This document shows, piece after piece, positions 40,034-49,665 of a stretch of 64,000 nucleotides of DNA. The stretch lies in the NCBI GenBank assembly GCA_966250335.1, contig CBINGZ010000023.1, positions 1 to 64,000 of the forward strand, in the 5' to 3' direction. Position 1 is the first letter of the stretch. Each line of letters opens with the position of its first letter. The stretch comes from OLB7 sp966250335 (GTDB lineage Bacteria > Bacteroidota > Ignavibacteria > OLB7). The notes under the pieces were generated by a model. It was not told the origin of the DNA. It searched no databases and saw only the letters and a list, made by a program, of their open reading frames with translations. The translations under genes were made by a program, and so were the position numbers.

Positions 40034-41338
40034 TTACGAGCTCATCGCCTTCAGGAACTCCTTGTTCCCCTTCGTTCCCTGCATCTGATCGAGCAGGAAC
40101 TCCATCGCCTCCATCGGGGTCATATCGCTGATGACCTTGCGGAGGATCCAGATTCTGTTGAGCTCGTGGGAATCGAGCAGCAGGTCCTCGCGGCGCGTTC
40201 CGGAGCGGACCACGTCGAACGCCGGGAAGACGCGACGGTCGGCCAGACGGCGGTCGAGGATGATTTCCATGTTGCCTGTTCCCTTGAACTCCTCGAAGAT
40301 CACTTCATCCATACGCGAGCCGGTATCGACAAGCGCCGTGGCGATGATCGTCAGGGAGCCTCCTTCCTCGATATTTCGTGCGGCGCCGAAGAATCGCTTC
40401 GGCTTGTGGAGCGCGTTGGCGTCGACACCGCCGGAGAGGATCTTGCCGGAGTGGGGGACGACCGTGTTGTGGGCGCGGGCCAGACGGGTGATGGAGTCGA
40501 GCAGGATCACGACGTCGAACTTCGCCTCCACCAGTCTCTTCGCTTTCTCCAGCACCATGTCGGCCACCTGGACGTGGCGCTCGGGGGGTTCGTCGAAGGT
40601 GGAGGAGATAACCTCGGCCTGCACGGAGCGTTCCATATCGGTCACTTCTTCCGGGCGCTCGTCGATCAGCAGCACGATCAGCTTCACTTCCGGCTGATTG
40701 CGCGCGATGGCGTTGGCGAGCTTCTGCAGCAGCACCGTCTTTCCCGACTTCGGCGGCGAGACGATCAGGCCGCGCTGCCCCTTGCCGATCGGCGTCAGCA
40801 GATCCATGATCCGCATCGAGAATTCTCCCGGCGTGGTCTCAAGGGCGAGCTTGTCGTTGGCGTAGAGGGGGGTGAGATTATCGAAGATGGTTCTGTCGCG
40901 CATGATATCGGGCGACTGGTGGTTCACCAGGTCGACCTTGAGGAGGGCGAAGAACCGTTCCCCTTCCTTGGGCGAGCGCACCTGACCGCTGACGGTATCG
41001 CCGGTGCGGAGGCCGAATTTCTTGATCTGGGAGGGGGAGACGTAGATGTCGTCGGGTGAGGGGAGGTAGTTGTAGTCGGAGGATCGGAGGAAGCCGTATC
41101 CGTCCGGAAGAACCTCGAGCACCCCTTCGGAGAAGTTGATGCCGTTGTCGCGTCCTTCCTGACGTTGCGCCTGCGTCTGCGCCTCAAGGATCTTGAAGAT
41201 CAGCTCCTGCTTCCGGTAGTCGGTGTAGCCGGGCACATTGAGCCGCTTCGCAATCTCGGTCAGCTCGGCGATTCGTTTCGCCTTCAGCTCAGCGATATCG
41301 AGCAGCGCCGGAGCGACGGCTTCATCTTTGCTGGCCAT
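40034..41338 (-). CDS. rho: Transcription termination factor Rho
   Basis: Hexameric RNA helicase that ends transcription. From the preferred ATG at 41338 the product has 434 residues, matching the family (about 420); an extra 31 codons upstream are in frame but do not resemble the Rho N-terminus. The N-terminal domain (LDIAELKAKRIAELTEIAK) is followed by the cold-shock-like RNA-binding segment (GVLEVLPDGYGFLRSSDYNY). The P-loop is SPPKSGKTVLLQKL, the Walker B is VVILLDSITRLARAHN, and the R-loop and Q-loop regions (SGGVDANALHKPKRFFGAAR) are intact. The coding region has a gene-poor 685-base stretch upstream. Confidence 0.97.
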   Translation of the reverse strand: MASKDEAVAPALLDIAELKAKRIAELTEIAKRLNVPGYTDYRKQELIFKILEAQTQAQRQEGRDNGINFSEGVLEVLPDGYGFLRSSDYNYLPSPDDIYVSPSQIKKFGLRTGDTVSGQVRSPKEGERFFALLKVDLVNHQSPDIMRDRTIFDNLTPLYANDKLALETTPGEFSMRIMDLLTPIGKGQRGLIVSPPKSGKTVLLQKLANAIARNQPEVKLIVLLIDERPEEVTDMERSVQAEVISSTFDEPPERHVQVADMVLEKAKRLVEAKFDVVILLDSITRLARAHNTVVPHSGKILSGGVDANALHKPKRFFGAARNIEEGGSLTIIATALVDTGSRMDEVIFEEFKGTGNMEIILDRRLADRRVFPAFDVVRSGTRREDLLLDSHELNRIWILRKVISDMTPMEAMEFLLDQMQGTKGNKEFLKAMSS

Positions 41339-42023
41339 GATGGGTTTTGCTTTTGTGAGAGACAAGGTGTTCGTACTGAATAGCTTCGGTAGATCGGCGC
41401 CGCAAGGACCCGCGGTCGGCGCCGTTGTCACATCCCCGATGCTGCTTCGCCGCGCCTCGGGAGTTTCGTGTGTACCTGGTTATGAAAATGTCAAGTGCTG
41501 CTGAACAAGTCGGAAGACGATCGTCGGTAATTAGGCGGGGAAGTGCAGGGTCTTATGGTGCTTAACTACTGGCGAGTGATGGCAATGTTTGTAAAGCCTG
41601 CTGCCACCGACTGGAAACTTCTTATCGGCATGAACTCCCCCGGGCTTTCGCGGAAGGTCCATGCGTTGTCAGCAACGATTGGTTTGATCCGGAATGGATG
41701 TGATCGGACAGTTCCGTGCTCAACGGAGGCCCGTTCTTACGTCGACTGTCTGAGACCAATTGGAGGAGCGAACCAGTGGAGTTGGGTACCGCTGCAAATA
41801 TGGAACGAGAGCACAATGAGAGTCAAGAAGTTTATTCCGTACACTCCTGCCGTTACAGAAATTAATCTGCCCCGGCTCTGCTCATTCCCGGCGGAACTTG
41901 ACATATCCGCCGCTCCTCTCCGCTCGACAGCCTCCTCTCCGTGGAGAAGACCGCCTCCGCCGTTCCGACGGTTCGCGTACCGGGCCCAACATCCCCCGTG
42001 CTCGAAAAGTTCATCGCGACATG
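41339..42023. other. Gene-poor stretch between rho and dacB
   Basis: Between 41460 and 41880 base composition is visibly less GC-rich than flanking genes, and the only long open frame (plus strand, 41543-42073) has no ribosome-binding site, no recognisable family, and runs antisense into the dacB 3' end. A degenerate fragment or an unrecognised RNA are both possible. The part nearest rho would carry its promoter. Confidence 0.5.
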
Positions 42024-43916
42024 TCAGTTTGCCGCCGCCGTCTCGGCAACCTCGCGGATCTCGTTGTAGCTGAACGATGCGATCCTGGCGGCGACCTTGT
42101 CCTGTACCCCCTTGTAGGCGCCGATGTTGCCGCCGTTCATCAGCAGCGCGAAGCTCATCACCTCTCCATCCTTCGTCGTCACATATCCGGTCAGCGCCGA
42201 GACGTTCCGCAGTGTCCCGGTTTTTCCGTGGACGTTCCCCTGCGCGTCGGTTCCCTTCATCCGCTTGCGGAGCGTGCCGTCGACGCCGGCGACGGAGAAG
42301 AGAGGGTAGAAGCCGTTGAAGAGCTTCTTATCGCGATATGCGGCGTTCAGGATGCCGGTCAGTGTCGACGCGGAGAGACAGTTCCTGCGCGAAAGACCGG
42401 AGCCGTCGTTGATGACGCACTGGCCGAAGGGAACATGGGCGATCGACATCCGCTGCTCGATCTTCTCCACCGATTTCTTCGCCGTCTCCGTGCGCCCGCC
42501 CCCCGCGCCGCCGATGATCTTGAAGGCGTACTCGGCCAGGTAGTTGTTGCTGTTCTTCATGACGTAGTTCAGCACCGACGTCAGCGGGCGCTCGTGCAGG
42601 GCAAGCTGATACGGGCGCTGCGGGGCGCTTCCGGTCGTGACCTGCCCGCCGATCCTGATCCCCTGGGCGCGAAGCCTGTCGTAGACCAGACCGGCCGTCA
42701 CCGCCGGGGGATTCTTCATCTCGTATCGATAGCTCGTTGTCCGATTTGCCGTCTGTCCTCCCGTCACCGTCACCAGCTGCCGCCCGTTCTGCGTCGTGAC
42801 GCTCACGCGCAGCGGTCCGGCCGAGGGAGAGGAGGGGGCCGGCGCCTCCTTCTTCGATACGACATTCTTCTTCGTGCTCTTGCCCGCCGCTCCCTTCTTC
42901 GATACGGCCGCGCTCTTTTTCGTCGGAGCCGCCTTCTTCGTGCTCCCCTTTTTTGCGGTCGTCTTCCTGGTCGTTGCGGCCTGCTTCGCCGACGAACGGC
43001 GGGGGCGGCTCTGCTTCGGCGCGTAGGCGAGCATCGGCTCGTCGCCGAAGCGGGGGACGTTCTCATCGACGTCGAGGAATCGCGGGTCCTCCGGCATCAC
43101 GTCCAGATAGGAGCGTCGTTTCCCTTTCCCCTTGGAGCGCTTCACGGGGGCCTTCGATCTGGCGCGCGCGGGGGCCGTGGAGACCCCGTTGTTCACGATG
43201 TCGATGCCGGAGGAACGTGGATAGGTCTGCACGTTCAGCGGCAGGCCGGGGCTGCGCGGCGAGGAGACGATCACGGTGAACGAGTTCCGTTCGATGGAGA
43301 GCGCCGAGACGGGGGGGAGCGCCTCCACCTCGTCGGCGTCGCCGCTGTACTCGAACCTGTCGTAGACGCTGTCGAAGAAGGTCCCATCTCCGACCACGTT
43401 CCCCCTGATCTCCTTGATCCCCGCGGCCAGCGTCTGCTCCACAAGCTGATCGACGTCGCTCACCGTCAGGAAGGGATCGCCGTGCCCCTTGATGTAGAGG
43501 TTCCCCTCGATCACTCCATCCTTCGGTTTCGCGTCGGCCAGGATGGTGGTCTTGAGCTGATGGTCGGGGCCGAGCTCGGCCAGGATCGTATAGACCGTCA
43601 CGACCTTCGTCGTCGACGCCGGGGTGAGCGGAAGTGTCGCATTCAGATCATACACCTCGGCGTTCCGCGTCAGCGAGTAGACCTCGACTCCCACCTTCCT
43701 GCTCTTCTTCTCGGCCGGGAGCGCCACCAGCTTCTCGATATCCTCGGCCAGCTTCGCCAGCGCCGCCGCCGAATCCGCTTCGCTCAACGCTCCCCTGCGC
43801 AGGCTGTCGGAGCCGATGGCGGCGCTCCCCGACGCAATGCCGGGGGAATGGGAGGAGAGAAGCGCGATGAGCGCGGCGGCAAGAAGGGCGAGTGATATCG
43901 AGAGTGATTTATGCAT
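42024..43916 (-). CDS. dacB: D-alanyl-D-alanine carboxypeptidase/endopeptidase (PBP4, DacB) with Lys/Ala-rich insert
   Basis: Cleaves the D-Ala-D-Ala end and cross-links of peptidoglycan in the periplasm. The 630 residues from the ATG at 43916 are longer than usual (about 480). A signal peptide (SLSISLALLAAALIALLSS) is present. Penicillin-binding motifs are intact: Ser101-Thr-Thr-Lys104 (TPASTTKVV), Ser456-Asn-Asn458 (KNSNNYLAEY), and Lys565-Thr-Gly567 (HGKTGTLRN). Residues about 250-368 are a basic insert, with runs such as KKGSTKKAAPTKKSA, that resembles histone H1 or a flexible wall-binding linker. The start overlaps the end of gmhA by 8 bases. Confidence 0.95.
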   Translation of the reverse strand: MHKSLSISLALLAAALIALLSSHSPGIASGSAAIGSDSLRRGALSEADSAAALAKLAEDIEKLVALPAEKKSRKVGVEVYSLTRNAEVYDLNATLPLTPASTTKVVTVYTILAELGPDHQLKTTILADAKPKDGVIEGNLYIKGHGDPFLTVSDVDQLVEQTLAAGIKEIRGNVVGDGTFFDSVYDRFEYSGDADEVEALPPVSALSIERNSFTVIVSSPRSPGLPLNVQTYPRSSGIDIVNNGVSTAPARARSKAPVKRSKGKGKRRSYLDVMPEDPRFLDVDENVPRFGDEPMLAYAPKQSRPRRSSAKQAATTRKTTAKKGSTKKAAPTKKSAAVSKKGAAGKSTKKNVVSKKEAPAPSSPSAGPLRVSVTTQNGRQLVTVTGGQTANRTTSYRYEMKNPPAVTAGLVYDRLRAQGIRIGGQVTTGSAPQRPYQLALHERPLTSVLNYVMKNSNNYLAEYAFKIIGGAGGGRTETAKKSVEKIEQRMSIAHVPFGQCVINDGSGLSRRNCLSASTLTGILNAAYRDKKLFNGFYPLFSVAGVDGTLRKRMKGTDAQGNVHGKTGTLRNVSALTGYVTTKDGEVMSFALLMNGGNIGAYKGVQDKVAARIASFSYNEIREVAETAAAN

Positions 43917-44499
43917 GCGTTCCGTAGAGCAGTTGTTCGACCGATTCACAGATGACATGTCCCAGAGCGATATGCGACTCCTGGATCCGTTGCGTGTTCG
44001 TCGAGGGGACGACGATGGCGACGTCGCACAGATCCTTCAGCGTCCCGCCGTCGCCGCCGAGCAGGCAGATCGACTTCATCCCTTTCCTGCGGGCCTGTTC
44101 GACCGCCAGCACCACATTGCGGGATCGTCCGCTGGTGGAGATTCCTATCAGCACATCTCCCTTCGCCCCGAGTCCTTCCACGTTTCGTGCAAAGACGTTT
44201 TCGAACCCGATATCGTTCCCGCCCGCGGTCAGATTGGAGCTGTCGGTCGTCAGGGCGATCGCCCCGAGCGCCGGCCTGCTGATCTCGTGGTTGAGCCGGA
44301 TCATCAGCTCCGTGGCAAGGTGCTGGCTGTCGGCGGCGCTTCCGCCGTTGCCGCAGAGGAGGACCTTCCCTCCGTTACGATATGTCTCGACTACGATATC
44401 GACCCCCCGCAGAAGCCCTTCACGGCATGCCTCGACGGTGCGGAGATAGACGTCGGCACCTTCGCGCAGCGACTGTTCGAAGAACTCGGAAACGTTCAT
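43909..44499 (-). CDS. gmhA: Phosphoheptose isomerase (sedoheptulose-7-phosphate isomerase)
   Basis: Converts sedoheptulose 7-phosphate to D-glycero-D-manno-heptose 7-phosphate for LPS core synthesis, in the cytosol. The product has 196 residues from the ATG at 44499; an upstream in-frame extension does not match the family. Substrate-binding motifs are LLCGNGGSAADSQHLATEL, IALTTDSSNLTA, and GISTSGRSRNVVLA, and the C-terminal zinc-type QESHIALGHVICESVE contains the conserved His pair. It is the first gene of a dacB-containing operon. Its presence indicates a heptose-containing outer-membrane glycolipid. Confidence 0.95.
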   Translation of the reverse strand: MNVSEFFEQSLREGADVYLRTVEACREGLLRGVDIVVETYRNGGKVLLCGNGGSAADSQHLATELMIRLNHEISRPALGAIALTTDSSNLTAGGNDIGFENVFARNVEGLGAKGDVLIGISTSGRSRNVVLAVEQARRKGMKSICLLGGDGGTLKDLCDVAIVVPSTNTQRIQESHIALGHVICESVEQLLYGTHA

Positions 44500-44583
44500 G
44501 CAGCTATGATGAGAAGACGCGGAACAGGGAGGGATCCCGGTCCGAAGAGGAGATGCGAGTGACTGTGACAGTTGTTGAGACGA

Positions 44584-44591
44584 CAAAGATA
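44584..44591 (-). promoter_or_regulatory. Putative -7 box of the gmhA-dacB operon
   Basis: On the minus strand these bases read TATCTTTG, an exact TAnnTTTG. It lies 85 bases upstream of the gmhA start. No TTG is seen at the -33 spacing. Confidence 0.45.
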
Positions 44592-44601
44592 CGTTCGCGG
44601 T

Positions 44602-45105
44602 TTATTTCTGCCGCGTGATCATGTAGGGAAGGATGATCGTCCGGCTCAGGTTTTTCACGTAGTTACGACGTTCCTCCCCGGAGAGAGCCCGGAAGTTGCG
44701 GATCTGCCAGTAGACCTCCCCCGAAAGCCCCGCCAGGAAGAGGGAGAAGAGGATGGAGGCGATATAGGCGATATACTCCTGTTCCTGCATCTGCATCAGC
44801 CGCCACACACCTCCCAGTCCGAACAGTCCCACCACGAAGGCGAGCAGGAGCACCGACTCCAGCGTGTCGGCCAGCAGCCGCGACCTGCTCCGCGGGTTCC
44901 CCAGCCGTCGACGTTCCCGGAGCTGCGTGAGCTGGAAGTTCATGCAGAAGATGATGATCCCCACACATATCGCAATCCATACATCGTACAGCCCCCGGAA
45001 CGCCAGCATGAAGAAGAAAAAGATCGTGGCGAGCAGGGTGTACTCGATGCTGCGCTGGATGCGCTTCGTTCTCAGTTCGCTGATCATGCCCGTCTCGCTC
45101 TCCAT
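44602..45105 (-). CDS. Four-helix membrane protein of unknown function
   Basis: A 167-residue protein with hydrophobic helices near residues 22-40 (YTLLATIFFFFMLAF), 43-58, 86-104 (SVLLLAFVVGLFGLGGVW) and 112-130 (EYIAYIASILFSLFLAGLS). Between the second and third lies a basic loop (RERRRLGNPRSRSR). A basic C-terminus follows. I do not recognise a family. It stands alone between gmhA and nfo with short gaps and no clear operon logic. Confidence 0.75.
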   Translation of the reverse strand: MESETGMISELRTKRIQRSIEYTLLATIFFFFMLAFRGLYDVWIAICVGIIIFCMNFQLTQLRERRRLGNPRSRSRLLADTLESVLLLAFVVGLFGLGGVWRLMQMQEQEYIAYIASILFSLFLAGLSGEVYWQIRNFRALSGEERRNYVKNLSRTIILPYMITRQK

Positions 45106-45217
45106 CGGTCCAGGGGATTCGGGTTGGCTGAACGGCGGGCCCCGTGCCGAAGCCCGCCATGTGCTATAAACGAATTGCGCGGGGCCGGAATTGCCCGGCT
45201 TCCCGGTCGGGACGCCG

Positions 45218-46072
45218 TTATCCGGCGGAGAGGGCGAAGCTCCGCAGCAGCGCCAGATTCTCCACGTCGTCGGTCAGATCCTTCCCCTTGGGGGTCTCGA
45301 TCACCTTCGGCACCTCGACGAACCTGGGGTCGGCCATCAGCATCCGGAATCCGGTCTCGCCGATCTGTCCCTTTCCGATATGCTCATGCCTGTCGACCCG
45401 GCTGCCGAACGCGGCCTTGGAGTCGTTCAGATGGAAGAGGACCAGACGGTCCAGTCCGATCAGCGCGTCGAACTCCTCCATCGTCTCCTCGTAGCCCTTC
45501 TCGGTCCGTATGTCGTAGCCGGCCGCGAAGATATGGCAGGTGTCGAGGCAGACGGCGACACGATCCTTGTCGTCGACCTGCTCGATGATCGACGCGATCT
45601 CCTCGAACCTGTGACCGAGCGTCGTCCCCTGCCCGGCCGTCGTCTCGATCACCGAGACGGTATCGATGTCGGCGGTCATGAGGTGGACACGGTTGATGTT
45701 CTCCGCCACCAGCGCCACGGCGCTCTCGCGATCACGGCCGCAGGCGGCGCCCGGATGGAAGTTCAGCAGTCTGATGCCGAGCTGCGCGGCCCGCCTGTGC
45801 TCGTCGGCGAAACTCTCGATCGATCTGGCAAGGGTCCCCTCGTCGGGAGAACAGAGGTTGATGAGATACGAATCGTGAATCGCGACGGCGTTGATCGGAG
45901 ACTCCGCGAGATGCGACAGCCAGCTCCGGATCGCCTCCTCCGTCAGAGGAGGTGCCTGCCAGCGGTTGTTGTTCTTGGAGAAGATCTGGAGTGCCGTGCC
46001 GTCGAAGGTTCGAGAGCGAATGATCGCGTTGTGAAGTCCCCCCGCGACCGAGGTGTGAGCGCCGATGTTCAT
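45218..46072 (-). CDS. nfo: Deoxyribonuclease IV (endonuclease IV)
   Basis: AP endonuclease that opens the DNA backbone 5' of abasic sites in base excision repair. The 284 residues fit the family. The trinuclear zinc site motifs are all present: FHPGAACG, VIETTAGQGTTLGH, CLDTCHIFAAGYDI, LFHLNDSK, then GSRVDRHEHIGKG and the closing VIETPKG. The first strand NIGAHTSVAGGLHNAI and the 'F-S-K-N-N-N-R-W' DNA-intercalating loop are typical. It is divergent from copA with 128 bases between starts. Confidence 0.97.
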   Translation of the reverse strand: MNIGAHTSVAGGLHNAIIRSRTFDGTALQIFSKNNNRWQAPPLTEEAIRSWLSHLAESPINAVAIHDSYLINLCSPDEGTLARSIESFADEHRRAAQLGIRLLNFHPGAACGRDRESAVALVAENINRVHLMTADIDTVSVIETTAGQGTTLGHRFEEIASIIEQVDDKDRVAVCLDTCHIFAAGYDIRTEKGYEETMEEFDALIGLDRLVLFHLNDSKAAFGSRVDRHEHIGKGQIGETGFRMLMADPRFVEVPKVIETPKGKDLTDDVENLALLRSFALSAG

Positions 46073-46200
46073 CCCGCTAACTTAGCCCCGTCGGTTCCCC
46101 GGATCAAGAGCGCCGAGCCCCGGGTGGAAGAAGGAAGTTTTCTATACTTGCGGTTCGTCATAGGAATGACCGGGCTCGAACGACCCGGACGAGATGCGAT

Positions 46201-48399
46201 ATGATCGATATGCCGAACCTGAACGATACGGCTCATGCCGAAACGATAGATCTGGCGATTGAGGGGATGACCTGCGCGAGCTGCGTGGCACGCGTGGAGA
46301 AGGCTCTGAAAAAAGTCGAAGGGGTGAGAGAGGTCAACGTGAATCTGGCAACGGGACGCGCGCGTGTGACCGCCTCGAACCAGGTGACCGTCGACGCGCT
46401 GCGCGACAGAGTGGATCGCGCCGGGTACGCCGCGACCCTCGTCGAGACCGCAGCTCCTCCGGACCGTGAGGCGGAGCTGCGGGCGTCGCGTCGCCGTTTC
46501 CTTGTCGCCGCCCCGCTGGCCGCGATCGTCATGCTCCTCTCGATGGTCCCGATGGCCCTGCACGGCTGGAGGATGTGGGCGATGGAACACGCGGGAGAGA
46601 TCAACCTGCTCCTCCTTGCCTGCACCACCGTCGTGATGGTCGGGCCCGGCCGCGGCTTCTTCACGATCGCCCTGCGCAACGCCCGGCATCTGACGGCCGA
46701 TATGAACACGCTGGTCGCGGTGGGGACGGGGGCCGCCTATCTCTACAGCGCCGTCGTCACCCTTGTTCCCGACATGCTTCCCGGCGTATCGGCCCACGAG
46801 GTATACTACGACTCGGCCGCCGTCGTGATCGCCCTGGTCCTCCTCGGCAGGTGGCTGGAGGCGCGCGCCCGGTCGGAGACGTCGAGCGCGCTGGCGGGGC
46901 TGGCCCGTCTGGTGCCGGCGCAGGCCCATCGTGTTTCGCCGGAGGATCGTACCCGGATCGTCGACGTCGATCCGGAGAAGATCGCGGCGGGAGATTTGTT
47001 GATGGTGCGTCCCGGCGAGAACGTGCCGGTCGACGGTGTGATCGTCGAGGGAGGCTCGACGCTGAACGAGTCGATCATGACGGGGGAATCGATTCCGGTG
47101 GAACGCTCGACCGGGGATGAGGTGATCGGCGGGACGTCGAACATCACCGGCGCGTTCGTCATGCGGGCGACCGGAGTCGGAGAGAAGACGCTGCTGGCCG
47201 GGATCATCCGGATCGTCCAGGAGGCGCAGGGCTCCAAGGCGCCGATCCAGCGGATCGCCGACCGCACGGCCGCGGTGTTCGTGCCGGTTGTGGTGGCGAT
47301 CGCGCTCGCGACCTTCGCGGGATGGCTGCTGGTCGGTGGGACACTGGAGATCGGGATCATCAACGCGGTCGCCGTGCTGGTGATCGCCTGTCCCTGCGCG
47401 ATGGGACTTGCTGTCCCCACCGCCGTGATCGTGGGAACGGGAAACGGCGCGGCGCGAGGTATTCTGATCCGGAACGCCGAGGCGCTCGAACGGGCGGGGG
47501 AGAGCCGGACCATCGTCTTCGACAAGACCGGCACGCTCACCGAGGGGAATCTCCAGGTCGTCGATACCGCCGTGTTCGACGGGGTCGACGAACGCGAGCT
47601 GCTGCGGCTGACGGCCTCGGTGGAGCGATACTCCGAGCACCCGATCGCCGTCGGCATCGTGCGCCATGCCGAGGATCGCGGCATCCCTCTTGCTCCCGTT
47701 TCCGATTTCACCTCCACCGCCGGCGTCGGCGTCAGAGGAAAGGTGGAGGGGAAGGAGGTACGGGTGGAACGACCCGACGTCTCGGCGGCGACGCTCTACA
47801 GGGCGCCGGCGGGAGCCGGCTCGGTTCATGTGGCGGTGGAGGGGGTGCTCGCCGGAGCGATCGCCGTGGCCGATACGATACGCGGGTCGGCGGCCGCGAC
47901 GGTGGCGCGGTTGAAGGGGATGGGGTTCGAGGTCGTGATGCTCACCGGCGACGCGCGCGCGACGGCCGAGGGGGTGGCCGCTCGTCTGGAGATCGACCGG
48001 GTGATCCCCGAGGTGCGGCCCGACGAGAAGGGGACGGCGATCCGGGCGCTTCAGGGGGAGGGACGGCGGGTCGTCATGGTCGGCGACGGCGTGAACGACG
48101 CCCCGGCGCTCGCCCTTGCCGACGTGAGCGTCGCGATGGCGACCGGTTCCGATATAGCGATGTCGGTGGCCGATATTACGCTGCTCGGAGGGGATATCGC
48201 CAGGGTTCCGGAGGCGATCGAGCTTTCACGAAGGACGATGAGGATCATCCGTCAGAACCTCTTCTGGGCGTTCGTCTACAACGTGATCGGCATCCCGCTG
48301 GCCGCGTTCGGACTCCTCGACCCGATGATCGCCGGGGGGGCGATGGCCCTCAGTTCCGTCAGTGTGGTGACCAATTCGCTCAGATTGCGGGGGAGATAG
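46201..48399 (+). CDS. copA: Copper-exporting P1B-type ATPase
   Basis: Pumps monovalent copper out of the cytosol using ATP; 732 residues. A single N-terminal HMA domain has GMTCASCVARVEKAL (Cys pair). The membrane metal site CPC is near residue 396 in VIACPCAMGLAVP. The phosphorylation site is FDKTGTLTEG (Asp about 440), the 'HP' site is SEHPIAVG, the hinge is MVGDGVNDAPALALA. The last helices have FVYNVIGIPLAAFG and AMALSSVSVVTNSLRL, whose Tyr-Asn and Met-Ser-Ser pattern marks the Cu(I) subclass. It lies 7 bases before anmK. Confidence 0.96.
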   Translation: MIDMPNLNDTAHAETIDLAIEGMTCASCVARVEKALKKVEGVREVNVNLATGRARVTASNQVTVDALRDRVDRAGYAATLVETAAPPDREAELRASRRRFLVAAPLAAIVMLLSMVPMALHGWRMWAMEHAGEINLLLLACTTVVMVGPGRGFFTIALRNARHLTADMNTLVAVGTGAAYLYSAVVTLVPDMLPGVSAHEVYYDSAAVVIALVLLGRWLEARARSETSSALAGLARLVPAQAHRVSPEDRTRIVDVDPEKIAAGDLLMVRPGENVPVDGVIVEGGSTLNESIMTGESIPVERSTGDEVIGGTSNITGAFVMRATGVGEKTLLAGIIRIVQEAQGSKAPIQRIADRTAAVFVPVVVAIALATFAGWLLVGGTLEIGIINAVAVLVIACPCAMGLAVPTAVIVGTGNGAARGILIRNAEALERAGESRTIVFDKTGTLTEGNLQVVDTAVFDGVDERELLRLTASVERYSEHPIAVGIVRHAEDRGIPLAPVSDFTSTAGVGVRGKVEGKEVRVERPDVSAATLYRAPAGAGSVHVAVEGVLAGAIAVADTIRGSAAATVARLKGMGFEVVMLTGDARATAEGVAARLEIDRVIPEVRPDEKGTAIRALQGEGRRVVMVGDGVNDAPALALADVSVAMATGSDIAMSVADITLLGGDIARVPEAIELSRRTMRIIRQNLFWAFVYNVIGIPLAAFGLLDPMIAGGAMALSSVSVVTNSLRLRGR

Positions 48400-48405
48400 A
48401 AGAGC

Positions 48406-49578
48406 ATGACCTCGAGAATTCAATCGTATTGTGATCGGACTCTCCGCCTGGTGGCGGGTGTCATGTCGGGGACGTCGCTCGACGGGATCGACGTCGCCTT
48501 CGTCGAGATCTCGGGCGCGGGGATCGGGCTGACCATGTCGCTCCGTTCGTTCAGCGCCGTTCCGTTCGATGAGGAGATGCGGGGACGGCTCCTGACCGCC
48601 TCGGTCGGCGACATCTCGCTTCGCGAGGCGTTCGAACTCGATGCCGATCTGGGCGCCCTCTATGCCGACACGATTGCGGCGGCGGCGGAGCGGGGGGGGA
48701 TCGACCTTGCGACGCTGGACGCCGTGGGGCTTCACGGTCAGACCGTCTATCATGCTCCCGGCCGCAGGCCGAACGGCGTCACCGTCCAGCTCGGCTCCGC
48801 GGCCCTGGTTGCCCGGCGGCTTGGGACGATCGTCGTGAACGATTTCCGGTCGGCAGATGTGGCGGCGGGGGGGCAGGGGGCGCCTCTGGTTCCGTACTGC
48901 GACTACCTGCTGCTTCGTCGTCCCGATGCCGCCCGGGTCGCTCTCAATATCGGCGGCATGGCGAACATCACCTGGCTTCCGCGCGACGCCGATCCGGCGG
49001 CGCTCGTCGCGTTCGACACCGGTCCCGGCAACGTGCTGATCGATGCGGCGATGCGTGAACTGCACGGCCGCGACTACGATGCGGGGGGGCTTCATGCGTC
49101 GCAGGGGAGTCCCGATCCGATACTTCTCGGCGAGCTTCTTTCCGATCCCTACTACAGGCTTCCTCCCCCCAAATCGACCGGACGCGAGCGGTTCGGCGAG
49201 GAGACCGGGAGGGTGATCGCCCGGCGCGGTCTGGATGCCGGTCTCTTCCCGGACGACATCATTGCGACCCTCACCTCACTGACCGCCGCGACGATCGCCT
49301 CCGGAATCCGCGACCATGCGGCCGGCGCCGAGGCCGTCGATGAAGTGATCGTGGGAGGGGGAGGGGCGCACAACATGGCGATGATGAGGATGCTCGGCGA
49401 GGAGCTTCCCGGCAGCGCGATCATCGCCGCCGACGATGTGGGGATTCCCTCGGACGGCAAGGAGGCGATCTGCTTCGCGATCCTTGCGAACGAGGCGCTC
49501 AACGAAGTCCCCGCAAACGTGCCGAGCGTGACGGGGGCGGCGCGACCGGTCGTCTGCGGAGCGATCCGGGTTCCGTAG
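48406..49578 (+). CDS. anmK: Anhydro-N-acetylmuramic acid kinase
   Basis: Phosphorylates and opens 1,6-anhydroMurNAc to MurNAc 6-phosphate, recycling peptidoglycan turnover products. The 390 residues fit. The start of the ATPase fold is GVMSGTSLDGIDVAFVE, the substrate helix is AVGLHGQTVYHAPG, the mid-part VALNIGGMANITWLP, and the ATP motif AFDTGPGNVLIDAA. The C-terminal block has EVIVGGGGAHNMAMM and GIPSDGKEAICFA. It begins 6 bases after copA, so it is cotranscribed with a copper pump although the functions look unrelated. Confidence 0.96.
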   Translation: MTSRIQSYCDRTLRLVAGVMSGTSLDGIDVAFVEISGAGIGLTMSLRSFSAVPFDEEMRGRLLTASVGDISLREAFELDADLGALYADTIAAAAERGGIDLATLDAVGLHGQTVYHAPGRRPNGVTVQLGSAALVARRLGTIVVNDFRSADVAAGGQGAPLVPYCDYLLLRRPDAARVALNIGGMANITWLPRDADPAALVAFDTGPGNVLIDAAMRELHGRDYDAGGLHASQGSPDPILLGELLSDPYYRLPPPKSTGRERFGEETGRVIARRGLDAGLFPDDIIATLTSLTAATIASGIRDHAAGAEAVDEVIVGGGGAHNMAMMRMLGEELPGSAIIAADDVGIPSDGKEAICFAILANEALNEVPANVPSVTGAARPVVCGAIRVP

Positions 49579-49665
49579 CGCTCGTATCGCACTGCGCTGT
49601 TCCTGTCGTTTTCCGATCCTTTTCACCGGCGTTGCCGCGGCCCTCTTCGAACCTACCGAGCCCTC

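Noticed and set aside
41543..42073. Possible gene in the rho-dacB gap
   Set aside because: No ribosome-binding site or known family, and it runs antisense into the dacB 3' end. Kept only as a note on the region.
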